Assembly (NCBI RefSeq): GCF_025457605.1
Contig: NZ_JAMZFY010000001.1
Location: 868,001 to 932,000, forward strand
Length of the DNA stretch: 64,000 nt
Origin: Haloarcula laminariae
Lineage (GTDB): Archaea; Halobacteriota; Halobacteria; Halobacteriales; Haloarculaceae
Direction of reading: 5' to 3'
A model generated the notes under the pieces. It did no database searches and was not told the origin of the DNA. It saw only the letters and a list, made by a program, of their open reading frames with translations. Shown here in pieces: positions 50,554 to 59,831 of the stretch (positions are counted from its first letter, which is position 1; every line of letters begins with the position of its first letter). A program made the position numbers and the translations under genes.

Positions 50554-51582
50554 TCAGTCGTCGGCTTCGACTTCCTCTTCCTCGTCGCCGCCGTGACCCC
50601 GCTCTTCCTCTTCGGAGCGAGCGGCGACGAGCGCACCGCGCGCGACGCTGTACATCGGCTCGTCGGCGTGTTGCACGTCGCTGATGGAGAACGGGATCGA
50701 CGCGTCTTCGAGGTGTTGCTCGAACAGCTTCTTGAACCCTTTCGGCGAGGAGGTGCCGCCGGTGACGACGACCGGGACGTCGAGCCCCTCCTCGATGTCC
50801 TCCTCGTCGACCTCCTCCTGGATTTTGCCGATGACGTAGTCGAGCAGGTTCTCGTAGTAGATGGAGAGGGCTCCCTCGACGCCGCCGACGTCGGTCTCGA
50901 AGTCGAGCTCGAAGTCGTCCTCCTTGATGGACGTGATCTTGTCGACCGGCTTGCCGGTCGCCTGGGAGGCCTGCTCGTCGATCCAGTCCCCCCCGCGGGC
51001 GACGGAGAACTTCATCACCGGCACCGCGTAGTAGGACAGACAGACGTTGGTCATCCCGGCGCCGAAGCTGATGCCCAGGCCGGTGAAGTCCCTGTCGGCG
51101 AGGTCGGAGTAGATGACGGCCATCCCCTCGTTGATGGGCTCGGCGTCATACCCCATGTCGTTGAGGAACGACTGGATGGTCTTCTGGTGATACAGCGTGG
51201 AGAGGTCCGAATCGATGGGGTCTGCCGGCGAGGAGAAGTACAGCTTCTCGTTCGGGTGGTCCGGGGAGCCGACGACCTGCTCGATGATGAGTTTCATCAT
51301 CGGAATCGCGGACTGCTCGTCCGAGGAGAGAATCCCCTGGGACATCGGCCGCCGTGTCTCCTGATTGAAGATGTTCGCGAAGTTTAGGGCGTCGTCACCC
51401 AGCACGTACACGTCGTCGTCCTTCCGGATGTGGAGTACGTCCGACCGGGACAGCATCCGCTCGGCCATGTCGCTGTACTCTATCTCTACGAAGGAGTTCC
51501 GCTGCTGAACGAACACGGTGTCCGACCCGTCCTGCTGTGCCGAGATGAGGTTCATCGTCCCAACGTCGAGTCCTTTTGCCAT
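50554..51582 (-). CDS. Salactin-like actin homologue
   Basis: The 342-residue protein has an actin/MreB-type ATPase core. Phosphate-1 [12 protein letters not shown] (residues 4-15), phosphate-2 [15 protein letters not shown] (168-182) and the adenosine motif [13 protein letters not shown] (271-283) are in order. It most resembles salactin, the dynamically unstable haloarchaeal actin described in Halobacterium salinarum. The extreme C-terminus is disordered, acidic. The ATG at 51582 is preferred over one 11 codons upstream because the phosphate-1 loop then lies near the start and because a TATA (TACATTTATG, 51615-51624) is 35 bp before it. It is opposite in direction to psmA and SBDS. Confidence 0.85.
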   Translation of the reverse strand: MAKGLDVGTMNLISAQQDGSDTVFVQQRNSFVEIEYSDMAERMLSRSDVLHIRKDDDVYVLGDDALNFANIFNQETRRPMSQGILSSDEQSAIPMMKLIIEQVVGSPDHPNEKLYFSSPADPIDSDLSTLYHQKTIQSFLNDMGYDAEPINEGMAVIYSDLADRDFTGLGISFGAGMTNVCLSYYAVPVMKFSVARGGDWIDEQASQATGKPVDKITSIKEDDFELDFETDVGGVEGALSIYYENLLDYVIGKIQEEVDEEDIEEGLDVPVVVTGGTSSPKGFKKLFEQHLEDASIPFSISDVQHADEPMYSVARGALVAARSEEEERGHGGDEEEEVEADD

Positions 51583-51614
51583 GAGTAGCTCACTAATATT
51601 TCCCGGATAGACCA

Positions 51615-51624
51615 CATAAATGTA
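51615..51624 (-). promoter_or_regulatory. TATA box of the salactin-like gene
   Basis: TACATTTATG on the minus strand lies about 35 bp before the ATG at 51582, which fits a very short 5' leader. Confidence 0.5.
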
Positions 51625-51739
51625 CGTATCTGACCGATTCGTTATTGTTTTTAGCTGATGCTTCGAGGGCGAAGAGAACCCTGATTGGTCAGGCGTCAGA
51701 TGGCGCGAATCAGCCGAAAAGCGCCGCTATCGCGCGTTT

Positions 51740-52645
51740 TCACTTCCGACCGAGCAACGCCGCCACGCGGTCGAGCAGACTGCCCAGAACCGTCTCCTCC
51801 TCCTTGCTCGCTTCTTCCTCGCGCTTGCGCTCGCGGAGCTCCGCCAGCTTGTTCGTCTGGTCGTCGACCGTCGACTCCGACCGGTCGGTCGTCTTCTGGC
51901 CGCCCTTGACCATCGCCAGCCCCTGGACCTGTTCGTCGACGCCGCTGCGGGTGACCCGCTCGGCCTCGACGTCCATCCCCTGTACGTCCATGTCGAGCTC
52001 GCTCTCGCTGGGAGTGATTTTCAGGTCGCTCCCCTCGTCGCGCTCGACGCCGCCCCAGGTGAGGTCGACGCCCTCCATCGCCGACTCGATGTCTTCCTCG
52101 ATCTGTTCGTCGGTGATCTCGTCGCCCGCGTCATCGTCCACAGCGGCGACGTCGCCGGGCCGCGGCCCCGTGCGGTCGATGTGGTAGGCGACCAGGGCCC
52201 CGCCGGTCGCCGCCAGCAAGGCGGCCAGACCGACGCCGTAGACGAACAGGACCTGGACGCTGTAGGTCGGGCCGGGCCCGACCGCCCAGTTGTAGGGGTA
52301 CGCCCAGACGAAAAGCCCCAGCCCGACGAGCGACACCGCCGAGCCGGCGGCCGCGCCGTACACCGCACGCCTGCTCACCGGCAGGAGCACGACGACGCTC
52401 GACAGCGTCGCCGGCAGCGCGAGCATCCCCACCGCGATGGCCGCCTCGCGGTAGACGAAGTCCGCCGACTGGCCGCCGGCCCCGGTCAGCTGACCGATGG
52501 CGCCGATGACGAACGCGGCGATACCGAACCCGATTCCGGCAAAGAACAGCGCGAACCCGAGATAGACATCGACCTCCCGGTCCGGCTCGCCAATGTACGT
52601 CCGATACCACTCGAAGAGTCGTCCGTCATCGGTCCCGTCTGTCAT
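51740..52645 (-). CDS. Four-helix membrane protein with long linker, CdpA-like (DUF7139)
   Basis: The 301-residue protein has four membrane helices (about 27-50, 63-86, 90-112, 128-150), then a long polar, charged, probably disordered linker (about 155-270) and a short conserved amphipathic C-terminus (ETVLGSLLDRVAALLGRK). This layout matches what I recall of CdpA, a Haloferax division-ring membrane protein linking to FtsZ1, so a role at the cell-division or cytoskeletal site is likely but not shown. It lies directly upstream of salactin, same direction, separated by 157 bp. Confidence 0.6.
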   Translation of the reverse strand: MTDGTDDGRLFEWYRTYIGEPDREVDVYLGFALFFAGIGFGIAAFVIGAIGQLTGAGGQSADFVYREAAIAVGMLALPATLSSVVVLLPVSRRAVYGAAAGSAVSLVGLGLFVWAYPYNWAVGPGPTYSVQVLFVYGVGLAALLAATGGALVAYHIDRTGPRPGDVAAVDDDAGDEITDEQIEEDIESAMEGVDLTWGGVERDEGSDLKITPSESELDMDVQGMDVEAERVTRSGVDEQVQGLAMVKGGQKTTDRSESTVDDQTNKLAELRERKREEEASKEEETVLGSLLDRVAALLGRK

Positions 52646-52750
52646 AGTTTTCTCTCGGCCACGTTAGTAGGTTCATTATCCGACGGCTGTGTAATCAGTC
52701 TTTCCCGAACCGCAGTAAGGACTTTACCTGCCCCACCGTTACCGGCTGGT

Positions 52751-53476
52751 ATGATATCGCTCGACGAGGCGGTCACGGCGCGCCTCGAATCCCACGGACA
52801 GCGGTTCGAGGTACTGGTCGACCCCGACGCGGCACTATCCATCAAACGCGGGGAGTTCGACGGCGAGCTGGAGGACGTTATCGCCGCCGAGGACATCTTC
52901 GAGAACGCCGACCGCGGCGACCGACCGCCCGAGAACATGCTCGAGGAGGTGTTCGAGACGACGGACCCGATGGAGATAATCCCGGAGGTCATCACACGCG
53001 GGGAGATACAGATTACGGCCGACCAGCGCCGCGAGATGCAGGAACAGAAGCACAAACAGCTGGTCCAGCGCATCACGCGCAACGCGGTCAACCCCCAGAT
53101 GGACGACGCGCCCCACCCGCCCGAGCGCATCGAGTCGGCCCTGGAGGAGACGGACTTCCGCATCGACCCGATGGAGCCCGTCGAGACGCAGGTCGACGAC
53201 GCCCTCGACGCCCTGCGGCCCGTGATTCCGATTCGCTTCGACGAGATAACCGTCGCCGTCCAGGTCCCAGCCGACTACGCGGGCAGCGCACAGGCCAAGA
53301 TTCGGACCTTCGGCGAACTCGAACGCGAGGAGTGGCAGGCCGACGGCTCCTGGGTCGGCGTGCTCACCTTCCCCGCTGGGATGCAAAACGACTTCTACGA
53401 CGTGGTCAACGAACACACGAGCGGCGAGGCCGAGACTCGCATCATCAAAGACGAAGACGAGATCGGCACCCGCTAG
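52751..53476 (+). CDS. Ribosome maturation protein SBDS
   Basis: The 241-residue protein is the archaeal SBDS homologue, which removes the anti-association factor aIF6 from nascent large subunits together with EF-2. Three domains are visible: the N-terminal FYSH region with LVDPDAALSIKRGEFDGELE, a helical domain with RREMQEQKHKQLVQRITRNAV, and a C-terminal ferredoxin-like domain (IRFDEITVAVQVPADYAG). In most archaea it follows psmA and precedes exosome genes; here it follows psmA only after the salactin/CdpA insertion and no exosome genes follow. The stop directly abuts the FUN14 gene stop. Confidence 0.93.
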   Translation: MISLDEAVTARLESHGQRFEVLVDPDAALSIKRGEFDGELEDVIAAEDIFENADRGDRPPENMLEEVFETTDPMEIIPEVITRGEIQITADQRREMQEQKHKQLVQRITRNAVNPQMDDAPHPPERIESALEETDFRIDPMEPVETQVDDALDALRPVIPIRFDEITVAVQVPADYAGSAQAKIRTFGELEREEWQADGSWVGVLTFPAGMQNDFYDVVNEHTSGEAETRIIKDEDEIGTR

Positions 53477-53818
53477 TTACCCCTGCTTGAAGCCGACCAG
53501 GAACCCGCCCGAGAAGCCGGCGCTGACCGGCAGGGCCGAGAGCAGCGACATGATCCAGCCCGGGGGCTGATTGGCGGCCGCCCCGGCGCTGCTGGTGGTG
53601 TTCTGTGCGGCCCCGCTGATGGCGTCCCAGTTCACTTGGAGGATGCCCCGCGTCTCCAGGAACTTGAAGAGCGCAAGCTCGAGGCCGACGATGACGGCGA
53701 TGAGCTTCGCGATTTTCTTCGCTGCGAAGCCGATGATGCCGCCGATGACGGCACCGGTGCCCAGTTCGAGACCGATCTGCTGGAGGCTGAAGTCCATCTG
53801 TAACGCTAGCCCTGCCAT
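53477..53818 (-). CDS. FUN14 family membrane protein
   Basis: The 113-residue protein belongs to FUN14, with an N-terminal GTGAVIGGIIGFAAKKIAKL, a middle membrane helix VIVGLELALFKFLE and a C-terminal LPVSAGFSGGFLVGFKQG. In eukaryotes FUN14 proteins lie in the mitochondrial outer membrane; the archaeal role is unknown. About two to three hydrophobic segments are present. The ATG at 53818 is preferred over one four codons upstream. Confidence 0.85.
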   Translation of the reverse strand: MAGLALQMDFSLQQIGLELGTGAVIGGIIGFAAKKIAKLIAVIVGLELALFKFLETRGILQVNWDAISGAAQNTTSSAGAAANQPPGWIMSLLSALPVSAGFSGGFLVGFKQG

Positions 53819-53893
53819 ACTGGATACCAACTCGTGACAGTGTATATCCTTTGTGGGCTGGCGCGGTCCGGGGGTTTCGGCCCGACCCCGTAG

Positions 53894-53901
53894 ATTAAAT
53901 A
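53894..53901 (+). promoter_or_regulatory. TATA box of hflX
   Basis: ATTAAATA at 53894-53901 lies 19-26 bp before the GTG start at 53920, so the transcript is probably leaderless. This favours the first GTG over the second GTG at 53926. Confidence 0.55.
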
Positions 53902-53919
53902 ACCGGACGGCCTACGTTC

Positions 53920-55236
53920 GTGCGAGTGACGGCGACACACACCACAGACCGGGCGGTCCTAGTCAAACGCGTCGATAGGGGCGAGGCCGACACGGAGGAG
54001 ATACGCGACCTCGCGCGGGCGGCCGGGTACGACGTGGTCGGCGAGATAACGCAGACCCGCACCGAGGACCCGGCCTACCATCTGGGAGAGGGGAAGGTGA
54101 CGCGGCTCGCCAACACGGTCGCCCGCGAGGGTGCGACGACGGTCATCTTCGACAACCAACTGGGGCCGTACCAGACCTACAACATCGGCAACGAGCTCCC
54201 GAAGGGCGTGACCGTGCTCGACCGGTTCCGCCTCATCCTCGAAATCTTCGGCCAGCGGGCCCGGACGCGGAAGGCCCAGCTGCAGGTCGAACTCGCCCAG
54301 TTGCGCTACGAGCTCCCTCGGGCCGAGGCCAAGGCCAGCCTCGCGAAACGCGACGAGCGCCCCGGCTTCATGGGGCTCGGTGAGTACGACGAGTCCCGCG
54401 AAGAGGACATCAAAAAGCAGATCGCCAACATCCGCGACGAGCTGGAATCCATCGAGGAGACCGAGCAACACCGCCGCAACCAGCGCCGGGAGTCGGGCTT
54501 CGACCTCGTGGCGCTTGCGGGCTACACCAACGCCGGGAAGTCGACCCTCCTGCGACAGCTGGCCGAGGACCTTGACGTGGACCAGAACGAGGACCTCCAT
54601 CCGGACCTCGACACCACGGCCGAGAGCGAGGACCGGCTGTTCACGACCCTCGGGACGACCACCCGTCGCGCGTCGGTGGGCAAGCGGGATGTACTCGTCA
54701 CCGACACGGTGGGGTTCATCCAGGACCTCCCCCACTGGCTCGTCGAGTCCTTCAAGTCCACGCTCGACTCGGTGTACCGGGCCGACCTCGTCCTGCTGGT
54801 CGTCGACATCTCCGAGTCGGTCGAGGAGATACGCGAGAAGCTGGTGACGAGCCACGACACCCTCTACGAGCGCAACGAGGCCCCCATCGTGACGGTGCTG
54901 AACAAGACCGACAAGGTCGACGACGCGGAGATTCAGCGCAAGCGCGAGGCCCTGTCGGCGCTTGCCCCCAACCCCGTCGCCGTGAGCGCCGCCGAGGGGC
55001 TGAACATCGATACGTTGGCCGAGCGCATCGACGCGGACCTCCCGGACTACGAGCGCGAGCGGCTCGTCCTCCCGATGACCGACGAGACGATGAGCGTCGT
55101 CTCCTGGATTCACGACCACGCCCACGTGGAGACGGTCGACTACGGCGACGAGGTCGTAATCGAGTTCGAGGCCCGCCCCGCCATCGTCGAGCAGTCCCGG
55201 TCGAAGGCGGGGGACCTCGTGGGCGCGTCGGCCTGA
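53920..55236 (+). CDS. hflX: GTPase HflX
   Basis: The 438-residue ribosome-associated GTPase has an N-terminal glycine-rich HflX domain (YHLGEGKVTRLANTV; DNQLGPYQTYNIG), a coiled-coil linker (about 160-190), and a G domain starting with GYTNAGKST (201-209), DTVGFIQDLP and NKTDK. It splits or rescues stalled ribosomes in bacteria; the archaeal role is similar by inference. It starts with GTG. The C-terminal region after the G domain (about 370-438) is present. Confidence 0.92.
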   Translation: MRVTATHTTDRAVLVKRVDRGEADTEEIRDLARAAGYDVVGEITQTRTEDPAYHLGEGKVTRLANTVAREGATTVIFDNQLGPYQTYNIGNELPKGVTVLDRFRLILEIFGQRARTRKAQLQVELAQLRYELPRAEAKASLAKRDERPGFMGLGEYDESREEDIKKQIANIRDELESIEETEQHRRNQRRESGFDLVALAGYTNAGKSTLLRQLAEDLDVDQNEDLHPDLDTTAESEDRLFTTLGTTTRRASVGKRDVLVTDTVGFIQDLPHWLVESFKSTLDSVYRADLVLLVVDISESVEEIREKLVTSHDTLYERNEAPIVTVLNKTDKVDDAEIQRKREALSALAPNPVAVSAAEGLNIDTLAERIDADLPDYERERLVLPMTDETMSVVSWIHDHAHVETVDYGDEVVIEFEARPAIVEQSRSKAGDLVGASA

Positions 55237-55371
55237 GATTGTCTCTCCTGTCTGCTCGTAGCCGCTCCCCGACTTCTCGAACGTCGCCGGACGCTACCCG
55301 CGGGACGGGGACAGATGCTGTCCGGTGTACGGCTCCCGTCCCTCGACTGTGCGAACCCATACGCAGTGATA

Positions 55372-56136
55372 TCACTTCGTCAGGTCGACCTGTATCGATT
55401 TCGCTGTGCTGATAACCTGGCCAGTGATGTCCTCCTTGAGGTAGCGGCCGGACAGCCTATCCTGTGGGCCACAGACACCGATTGCGGCGGCTGGGCCGCG
55501 CTCATCGAGGCCGAACGACGTCGCGACGCCGACGATACCGTCGAACTGTTCTTCTCTGGAAAACGCGACGCCGTTGTCCTGAACCGTTTGCAGTTCGGTG
55601 TGGAGGGTCTGTTTGTCCGTGATGCTCTGGTCCGTGGCGGCGGAGAGCCCGTGTTCCGCGACGATTTCATCGACTCGTTCCGCCGGAAGCGTCGCGAGAA
55701 TCGCCTTTCCGGCGGCGGTGACGTGCAGCGGGACCCGCCCGCCACAGATGTAGTCGGGCGACCAGGAGTCGGGGTCTGCGGCCATATACGCACAGATTCC
55801 GAGCCCGTCCTCCTCGATGAACAGCGTCGTGACCTCGCCGGTCGTCTGGGCGAGATTGTCGACGTGATTCCGTGCGGCGCGGTACATCTCGTCCCTGTTG
55901 CGCGTCCGCGCGCCCAGCGAGAGCAACTGGAGCGACGGGCGGTACTTCCCGTCCGATTTTTGCACGTAGCCGAGTTCCGAGAGCGTCCCGAGGTGGTTGT
56001 AGACGACGCCCTTCGAGAGGCCGACCGAGTCGGCCAGTTCCGTGACGCCGAGGGGGTCCGTGGCGGCCACGAGCGTTTCCAGAATCTCGAAGGAGTTCGC
56101 TGTGGCTTCGACTGTTTTTGGGCCTCGTGGAGACAT
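55372..56136 (-). CDS. IclR-family transcriptional regulator
   Basis: The 254-residue protein has an N-terminal winged helix (about 12-75: GVTELADSVGLSKGVVYNHLGTL has been shortened here to SVGLSKGVVYNHL) and a C-terminal effector-binding domain (about 85-254) with HVTAAGKAILATLP. IclR proteins sense small metabolites and regulate catabolic genes; haloarchaeal members act on sugar pathways. It is divergent to a sugar-oxidation and ABC operon, so it probably controls that operon. The 276-bp intergenic region contains matching operator-like repeats. Confidence 0.9.
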   Translation of the reverse strand: MSPRGPKTVEATANSFEILETLVAATDPLGVTELADSVGLSKGVVYNHLGTLSELGYVQKSDGKYRPSLQLLSLGARTRNRDEMYRAARNHVDNLAQTTGEVTTLFIEEDGLGICAYMAADPDSWSPDYICGGRVPLHVTAAGKAILATLPAERVDEIVAEHGLSAATDQSITDKQTLHTELQTVQDNGVAFSREEQFDGIVGVATSFGLDERGPAAAIGVCGPQDRLSGRYLKEDITGQVISTAKSIQVDLTK

Positions 56137-56170
56137 CGCTGTGTCACTGGATACCCGCCCGGAGGGATAA

Positions 56171-56300
56171 CTCTGTTTGTCAGAGAAAAACGACGGTGGC
56201 CGCCGCTAGTTATTGTCTTTGTTTTACCGTGCACATTTCCGCGCACAATGTATATTATTTTAATAATGTATTATAGCGGATTATATTACGTTTTTCTCTG
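56171..56300. promoter_or_regulatory. Paired inverted repeats in the IclR/dehydrogenase intergenic region
   Basis: CAGAGAAAAACG (56181-56192) and its exact reverse complement CGTTTTTCTCTG (56289-56300) are 96 bp apart. The left copy overlaps a small dyad CTCTG/CAGAG (56171-56185). Between them is an unusually AT-rich patch including ATTATTTTAATAAT. This looks like a two-site operator that could loop the DNA between the divergent genes. Confidence 0.5.
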
Positions 56301-56413
56301 CCGAACGAGAGTGAAGTGCCTGAATCGCCATCATCAGGCCGTCATTAGTGAATTTTCATATCCTCCCGGAACGTTTATGTACAACTTTTCGATTCTGCCC
56401 AAACGGTTACACG

Positions 56414-57439
56414 ATGAAGTCAGCTACACTGCACGGCCCGAACTCGGTCGAGGTCAGCGAACGGGAACGACCGGAGCCGTCGAGTGACGAACTGCTCGTC
56501 GAGATAAACGCCTGTGGCGTCTGTACGACGGACCTGCACATGTACAGCGGCGGGCTCACCGTCGACTACCCGATGACTCCCGGTCACGAGAGCGCCGGCG
56601 AGGTCGTCGCAGTCGGGAGCGACGTAGGCGGCTACGAGGCGGGTGACCGGGTCGCCATCAACCCCTCGATTCCGTGCTACGAGTGTCCGGCCTGTAAGTC
56701 GGGTCGGGAGAACCTCTGTACGGACCTCACCTCGCTTGGCGGCGCGGCCACCCACATCATCGAGGGCGCGTTCGCGGAGTACGTCACCGTCCCCGCCGGC
56801 AACGTCGAAGACATCGGCGACCTCGACTACAGCACGGCCGCCTTCGCGGAGCCGCTCGGGTGCTGTATCAACGGCGTCGACCAGGTCGACCTCACCAGCG
56901 GCGAGACGGTTGTCGTCATCGGCGCCGGTGCCATCGGGCTCCTGCTCACGCAGCTCCTCGAAACCAGCGGTGCGGGGACCGTGGTCGTCTCCGAACCCGT
57001 CGACGAACGCCGCGAGATGGCCCTCGAAGTCGGGGCGGACCACGTCGTCGACCCCATCGAGGACGACGTGGCGACGGCCATCCCCGACTCGGCGGGGGAC
57101 GTCGACGTGGCCATCGAGGCCGTCGGACTGCCCGACACCATCGAGCAGGCTCACGAGCTCACCGGGCCCGGCGGTCGAACCCTCGTGTTCGGCGTCCCGC
57201 CGGAGGACGCCACCATCGAGATTTCGCCGTTCGACGTGTTCTACGAGCAGCGCGAACTCCTCGGGACCTACTCTCTGACGCCAGATACGTTCGCCCGAGC
57301 GGTGACGCTCCTCCAGAACGGCCGCATAGACACGGAGACGCTCATCACCGACGAGTTCGGGATAGAGGGGCTGGAGCAGGCCTTCGAGCAGATGGAGGCC
57401 CGCGACGGGCTGAAGAAGATGGTCTATCCGAACCAGTAG
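56414..57439 (+). CDS. Zinc-dependent sugar or polyol dehydrogenase
   Basis: The 341-residue medium-chain dehydrogenase has catalytic zinc ligands Cys37 (ACGVCTTDLH) and His58-Glu59 (PGHESAGEV), the structural zinc Cys residues 88, 91, 94 and 102, and the Rossmann motif GAGAIG at 170-175. It resembles sorbitol, idonate or threonine dehydrogenases. As first gene of an ABC uptake operon with a sugar-acid dehydratase, it likely oxidises the imported sugar or polyol with NAD(P). The substrate is not decidable. The ATG at 56414 follows a TATA (ACGTTTATG near 56371-56379). Confidence 0.87.
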   Translation: MKSATLHGPNSVEVSERERPEPSSDELLVEINACGVCTTDLHMYSGGLTVDYPMTPGHESAGEVVAVGSDVGGYEAGDRVAINPSIPCYECPACKSGRENLCTDLTSLGGAATHIIEGAFAEYVTVPAGNVEDIGDLDYSTAAFAEPLGCCINGVDQVDLTSGETVVVIGAGAIGLLLTQLLETSGAGTVVVSEPVDERREMALEVGADHVVDPIEDDVATAIPDSAGDVDVAIEAVGLPDTIEQAHELTGPGGRTLVFGVPPEDATIEISPFDVFYEQRELLGTYSLTPDTFARAVTLLQNGRIDTETLITDEFGIEGLEQAFEQMEARDGLKKMVYPNQ

Positions 57440-57475
57440 ACTCCGCGGAAAACACACACCATACAATTCAAAAAA

Positions 57476-58864
57476 ATGACACCGAATACCGAGACATACG
57501 ACCGACGAACGGTTCTGAAAGCTACCAGTGCCGGCCTGCTCGCCGGCCTCGCAGGCTGTACGCGCGGCGGGGACGAAGCGAGCGAGAGCACCCCGGCCGA
57601 AATCGACCTCAGTAAGTACGAAGACGCCGACATCGACTGGTCCCAGTTCGATGGCGCGTCTATCAACATCGGTGCCGTCCAACATCCCTGGGTCGACGCC
57701 ATCAAGCCGGCCGTGCCGGTGTTCGAGGAACTGACCGGTATCTCCGTGAACTGGAACGTGCTCCCGGAAAACCAGTTCCGGACCAGGCGACAGACCGACG
57801 TGAGCACCGGTGCCGGGCAGTTCGACGTGTTCTTCATGGACCAGGTCGTCAACCAGTACAACCACGAGGGGTGGCTGCAACCGCTCGACCCGTACTTCGA
57901 CGACGGCAGCCTGTACGACGAGAACTGGTACCAGCCGGACGACCTTTTCGAAGCGTCCCGATGGCAGGCCCAGGGCGGTCCCTACGCCGACGGGTGGACC
58001 GGGCTCCCGATAACCGTCGAGGTCCAGACCCAGTTCTACCGGACCGACCTCTACGAGAAGCACGGACTGGAGGTCGCCGAGACCCTAGAACAGTTCCGTG
58101 AGAACGCCCGAACGATACACGAGAACGAATCCGATATCGTCGGGACGGTCGGTCGCGGCCAGAAGGGCTACGGCATGAATATCTTCGTTCTGAACGCGTT
58201 CCTCCGACAGAACGGGGAGTCGCTGTGGACCAGCTTCTCGGACGACTCCGGGCTCGACACGCAGGGGACGATCAACGCTGTAGAGTGGTACGCCAGCCTG
58301 CTACAGGACTACGGTCCCCAGGGCGCGTCCTCGCAGAGCTGGTCCGACGCGCTCACCACGATGCAGGAGGGGCGGGCCGGCCACATCGTCTCGGACGCCA
58401 ACCTGTTCTGGCCCGGGTTGACCGGCGAGGATTCCTCGATAGCCGACAACGTCGGTATCGCGAAGATACCGCGACCGGCTGACGGCGAGTTCGCGCCCAA
58501 CGCGTACAACTGGCAGCTCTCGACGTCCAAGAACGCGTCCAACTCCAAGGCGGGCTTCCTGTTCATGCTGTTTGCGACGTCGGAGCCCACCAACACCTGG
58601 ATGCATCTCAACAGCGACGCGGCGTTCTCCGTCCGCCAGTCCGTCTGGGAGAACGACGAGTTCCGCTCGCGCGTCGGCGAGGAGTTCGCGCAGGTCTCGC
58701 TCGAATCCCTCCAGGCGGCAAAGCCCGACCCGTTCGACCGGAAGTACCCCGAGTGGGGCCAGCGGTACTCTGAGGAACTCCAGCGGGCTATCGCCGGCCA
58801 GAAATCCGCCGAGGACGCGATGAACCAGGCCGCGGCTACCGCTGAGGACGCGTACAGCCAATGA
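57476..58864 (+). CDS. ABC transporter solute-binding lipoprotein (sugar)
   Basis: The 462-residue extracellular substrate-binding protein belongs to family 1 (sugar). A Tat signal with Arg-Arg at 10-11 (DRRTVLKA) and a lipobox ending at Cys28 (LLAGLAGC) predict folded export and lipid anchoring, as in most haloarchaeal binding proteins. The mature body has VNWNVLPENQFRTRRQTDVST and other type 1 SBP features. It delivers the substrate to the adjacent permeases. The sequence is 36 bp after the dehydrogenase. Confidence 0.9.
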   Translation: MTPNTETYDRRTVLKATSAGLLAGLAGCTRGGDEASESTPAEIDLSKYEDADIDWSQFDGASINIGAVQHPWVDAIKPAVPVFEELTGISVNWNVLPENQFRTRRQTDVSTGAGQFDVFFMDQVVNQYNHEGWLQPLDPYFDDGSLYDENWYQPDDLFEASRWQAQGGPYADGWTGLPITVEVQTQFYRTDLYEKHGLEVAETLEQFRENARTIHENESDIVGTVGRGQKGYGMNIFVLNAFLRQNGESLWTSFSDDSGLDTQGTINAVEWYASLLQDYGPQGASSQSWSDALTTMQEGRAGHIVSDANLFWPGLTGEDSSIADNVGIAKIPRPADGEFAPNAYNWQLSTSKNASNSKAGFLFMLFATSEPTNTWMHLNSDAAFSVRQSVWENDEFRSRVGEEFAQVSLESLQAAKPDPFDRKYPEWGQRYSEELQRAIAGQKSAEDAMNQAAATAEDAYSQ

Positions 58865-58895
58865 ACGCGCAGTTCGGTGACCTCTCCGAAGAGAC

Positions 58896-59831
58896 ATGAG
58901 CACTCCATCCCAAACGAAGTCGGAAACCGCAGACAGCGGGCTCGCCAGAGTCCGGGACCTGTGGAACGACTATCTCCCGTACTGGTTCATGGCACCGATG
59001 GTGCTGGTGATGATGACGATCACCTTCTTCCCCGGCGCCTACGACCTCTATCTCAGTCTGATATCGGAGCCGACGATGAACGTGTTCGCGGCCGACTTCG
59101 TCGGGCTACAACACTACGAGACGGCGTTCACCAGCGGTGGCGCGGCGCATTCGTTCGTCATCACGATAACCGTCGTCGCCAGTGCGCTGCTCCTAGAGAC
59201 TGTCCTCGGGTTCGGTCTGGCGGCGCTGGTGGCCGGCGTCGACGCCGGTCGGATGAAGTCGTTCTACCGGGTCCTGTTCATCCTCCCGATGGCCGTCGCG
59301 CCGGTCTCGCTCGCGACGATCGGACGGATCATGCTGAACAGCCAGATCGGCGTCATCCCGTACGTGATAGAGACCTGGACGCCGCTCGCGTCCCCGGGGT
59401 TCCTCTCGGAGGTGCCGTTGCTGACGGTCATCCTCCTGGACACGTGGAACTGGACCCCGTTCATGTTCATCATCTTCTACGCGGGCCTGTCGTCGGTTCC
59501 CGACACGCTGGTTGAAGCGTCCCGCGTCGACGGCGCGCCGCTGTGGCGACGCTACGTCCACGTCATCATCCCGTACATGAAACCGGTGGTGTTCGTCGCG
59601 ACGCTCATCCGGCTCATCGACCTGTTCCGGACGTTCGGGGTCGTCTACGGGCTGACCCAGGGCGGGCCCGGAACGGCCACCCAGCTGGTGAGTATCAACA
59701 TCTACGAGCAGATGTTCATCAACAACCAGACCGGCGTCGCCGCTGCCATCGCCATCGTCTACCTCGTCATGGTCATCGCGCTGGCGAACATCGTCATCGC
59801 GAAAGTCGGCTTCGAGGGGGTGTGGGACTGA
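58896..59831 (+). CDS. Sugar ABC transporter permease (MalF-like)
   Basis: The 311-residue permease has six hydrophobic segments and the EAA cytoplasmic loop EASRVDGAPLWRRYVHVIIP that docks to the ATPase. It is the MalF-type, with an extra N-terminal helix after DLWNDYLPYWFMAPMVLVMM (first and last residues trimmed). It pairs with the next permease, overlapping it by 1 bp (TGATG). Confidence 0.92.
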   Translation: MSTPSQTKSETADSGLARVRDLWNDYLPYWFMAPMVLVMMTITFFPGAYDLYLSLISEPTMNVFAADFVGLQHYETAFTSGGAAHSFVITITVVASALLLETVLGFGLAALVAGVDAGRMKSFYRVLFILPMAVAPVSLATIGRIMLNSQIGVIPYVIETWTPLASPGFLSEVPLLTVILLDTWNWTPFMFIIFYAGLSSVPDTLVEASRVDGAPLWRRYVHVIIPYMKPVVFVATLIRLIDLFRTFGVVYGLTQGGPGTATQLVSINIYEQMFINNQTGVAAAIAIVYLVMVIALANIVIAKVGFEGVWD

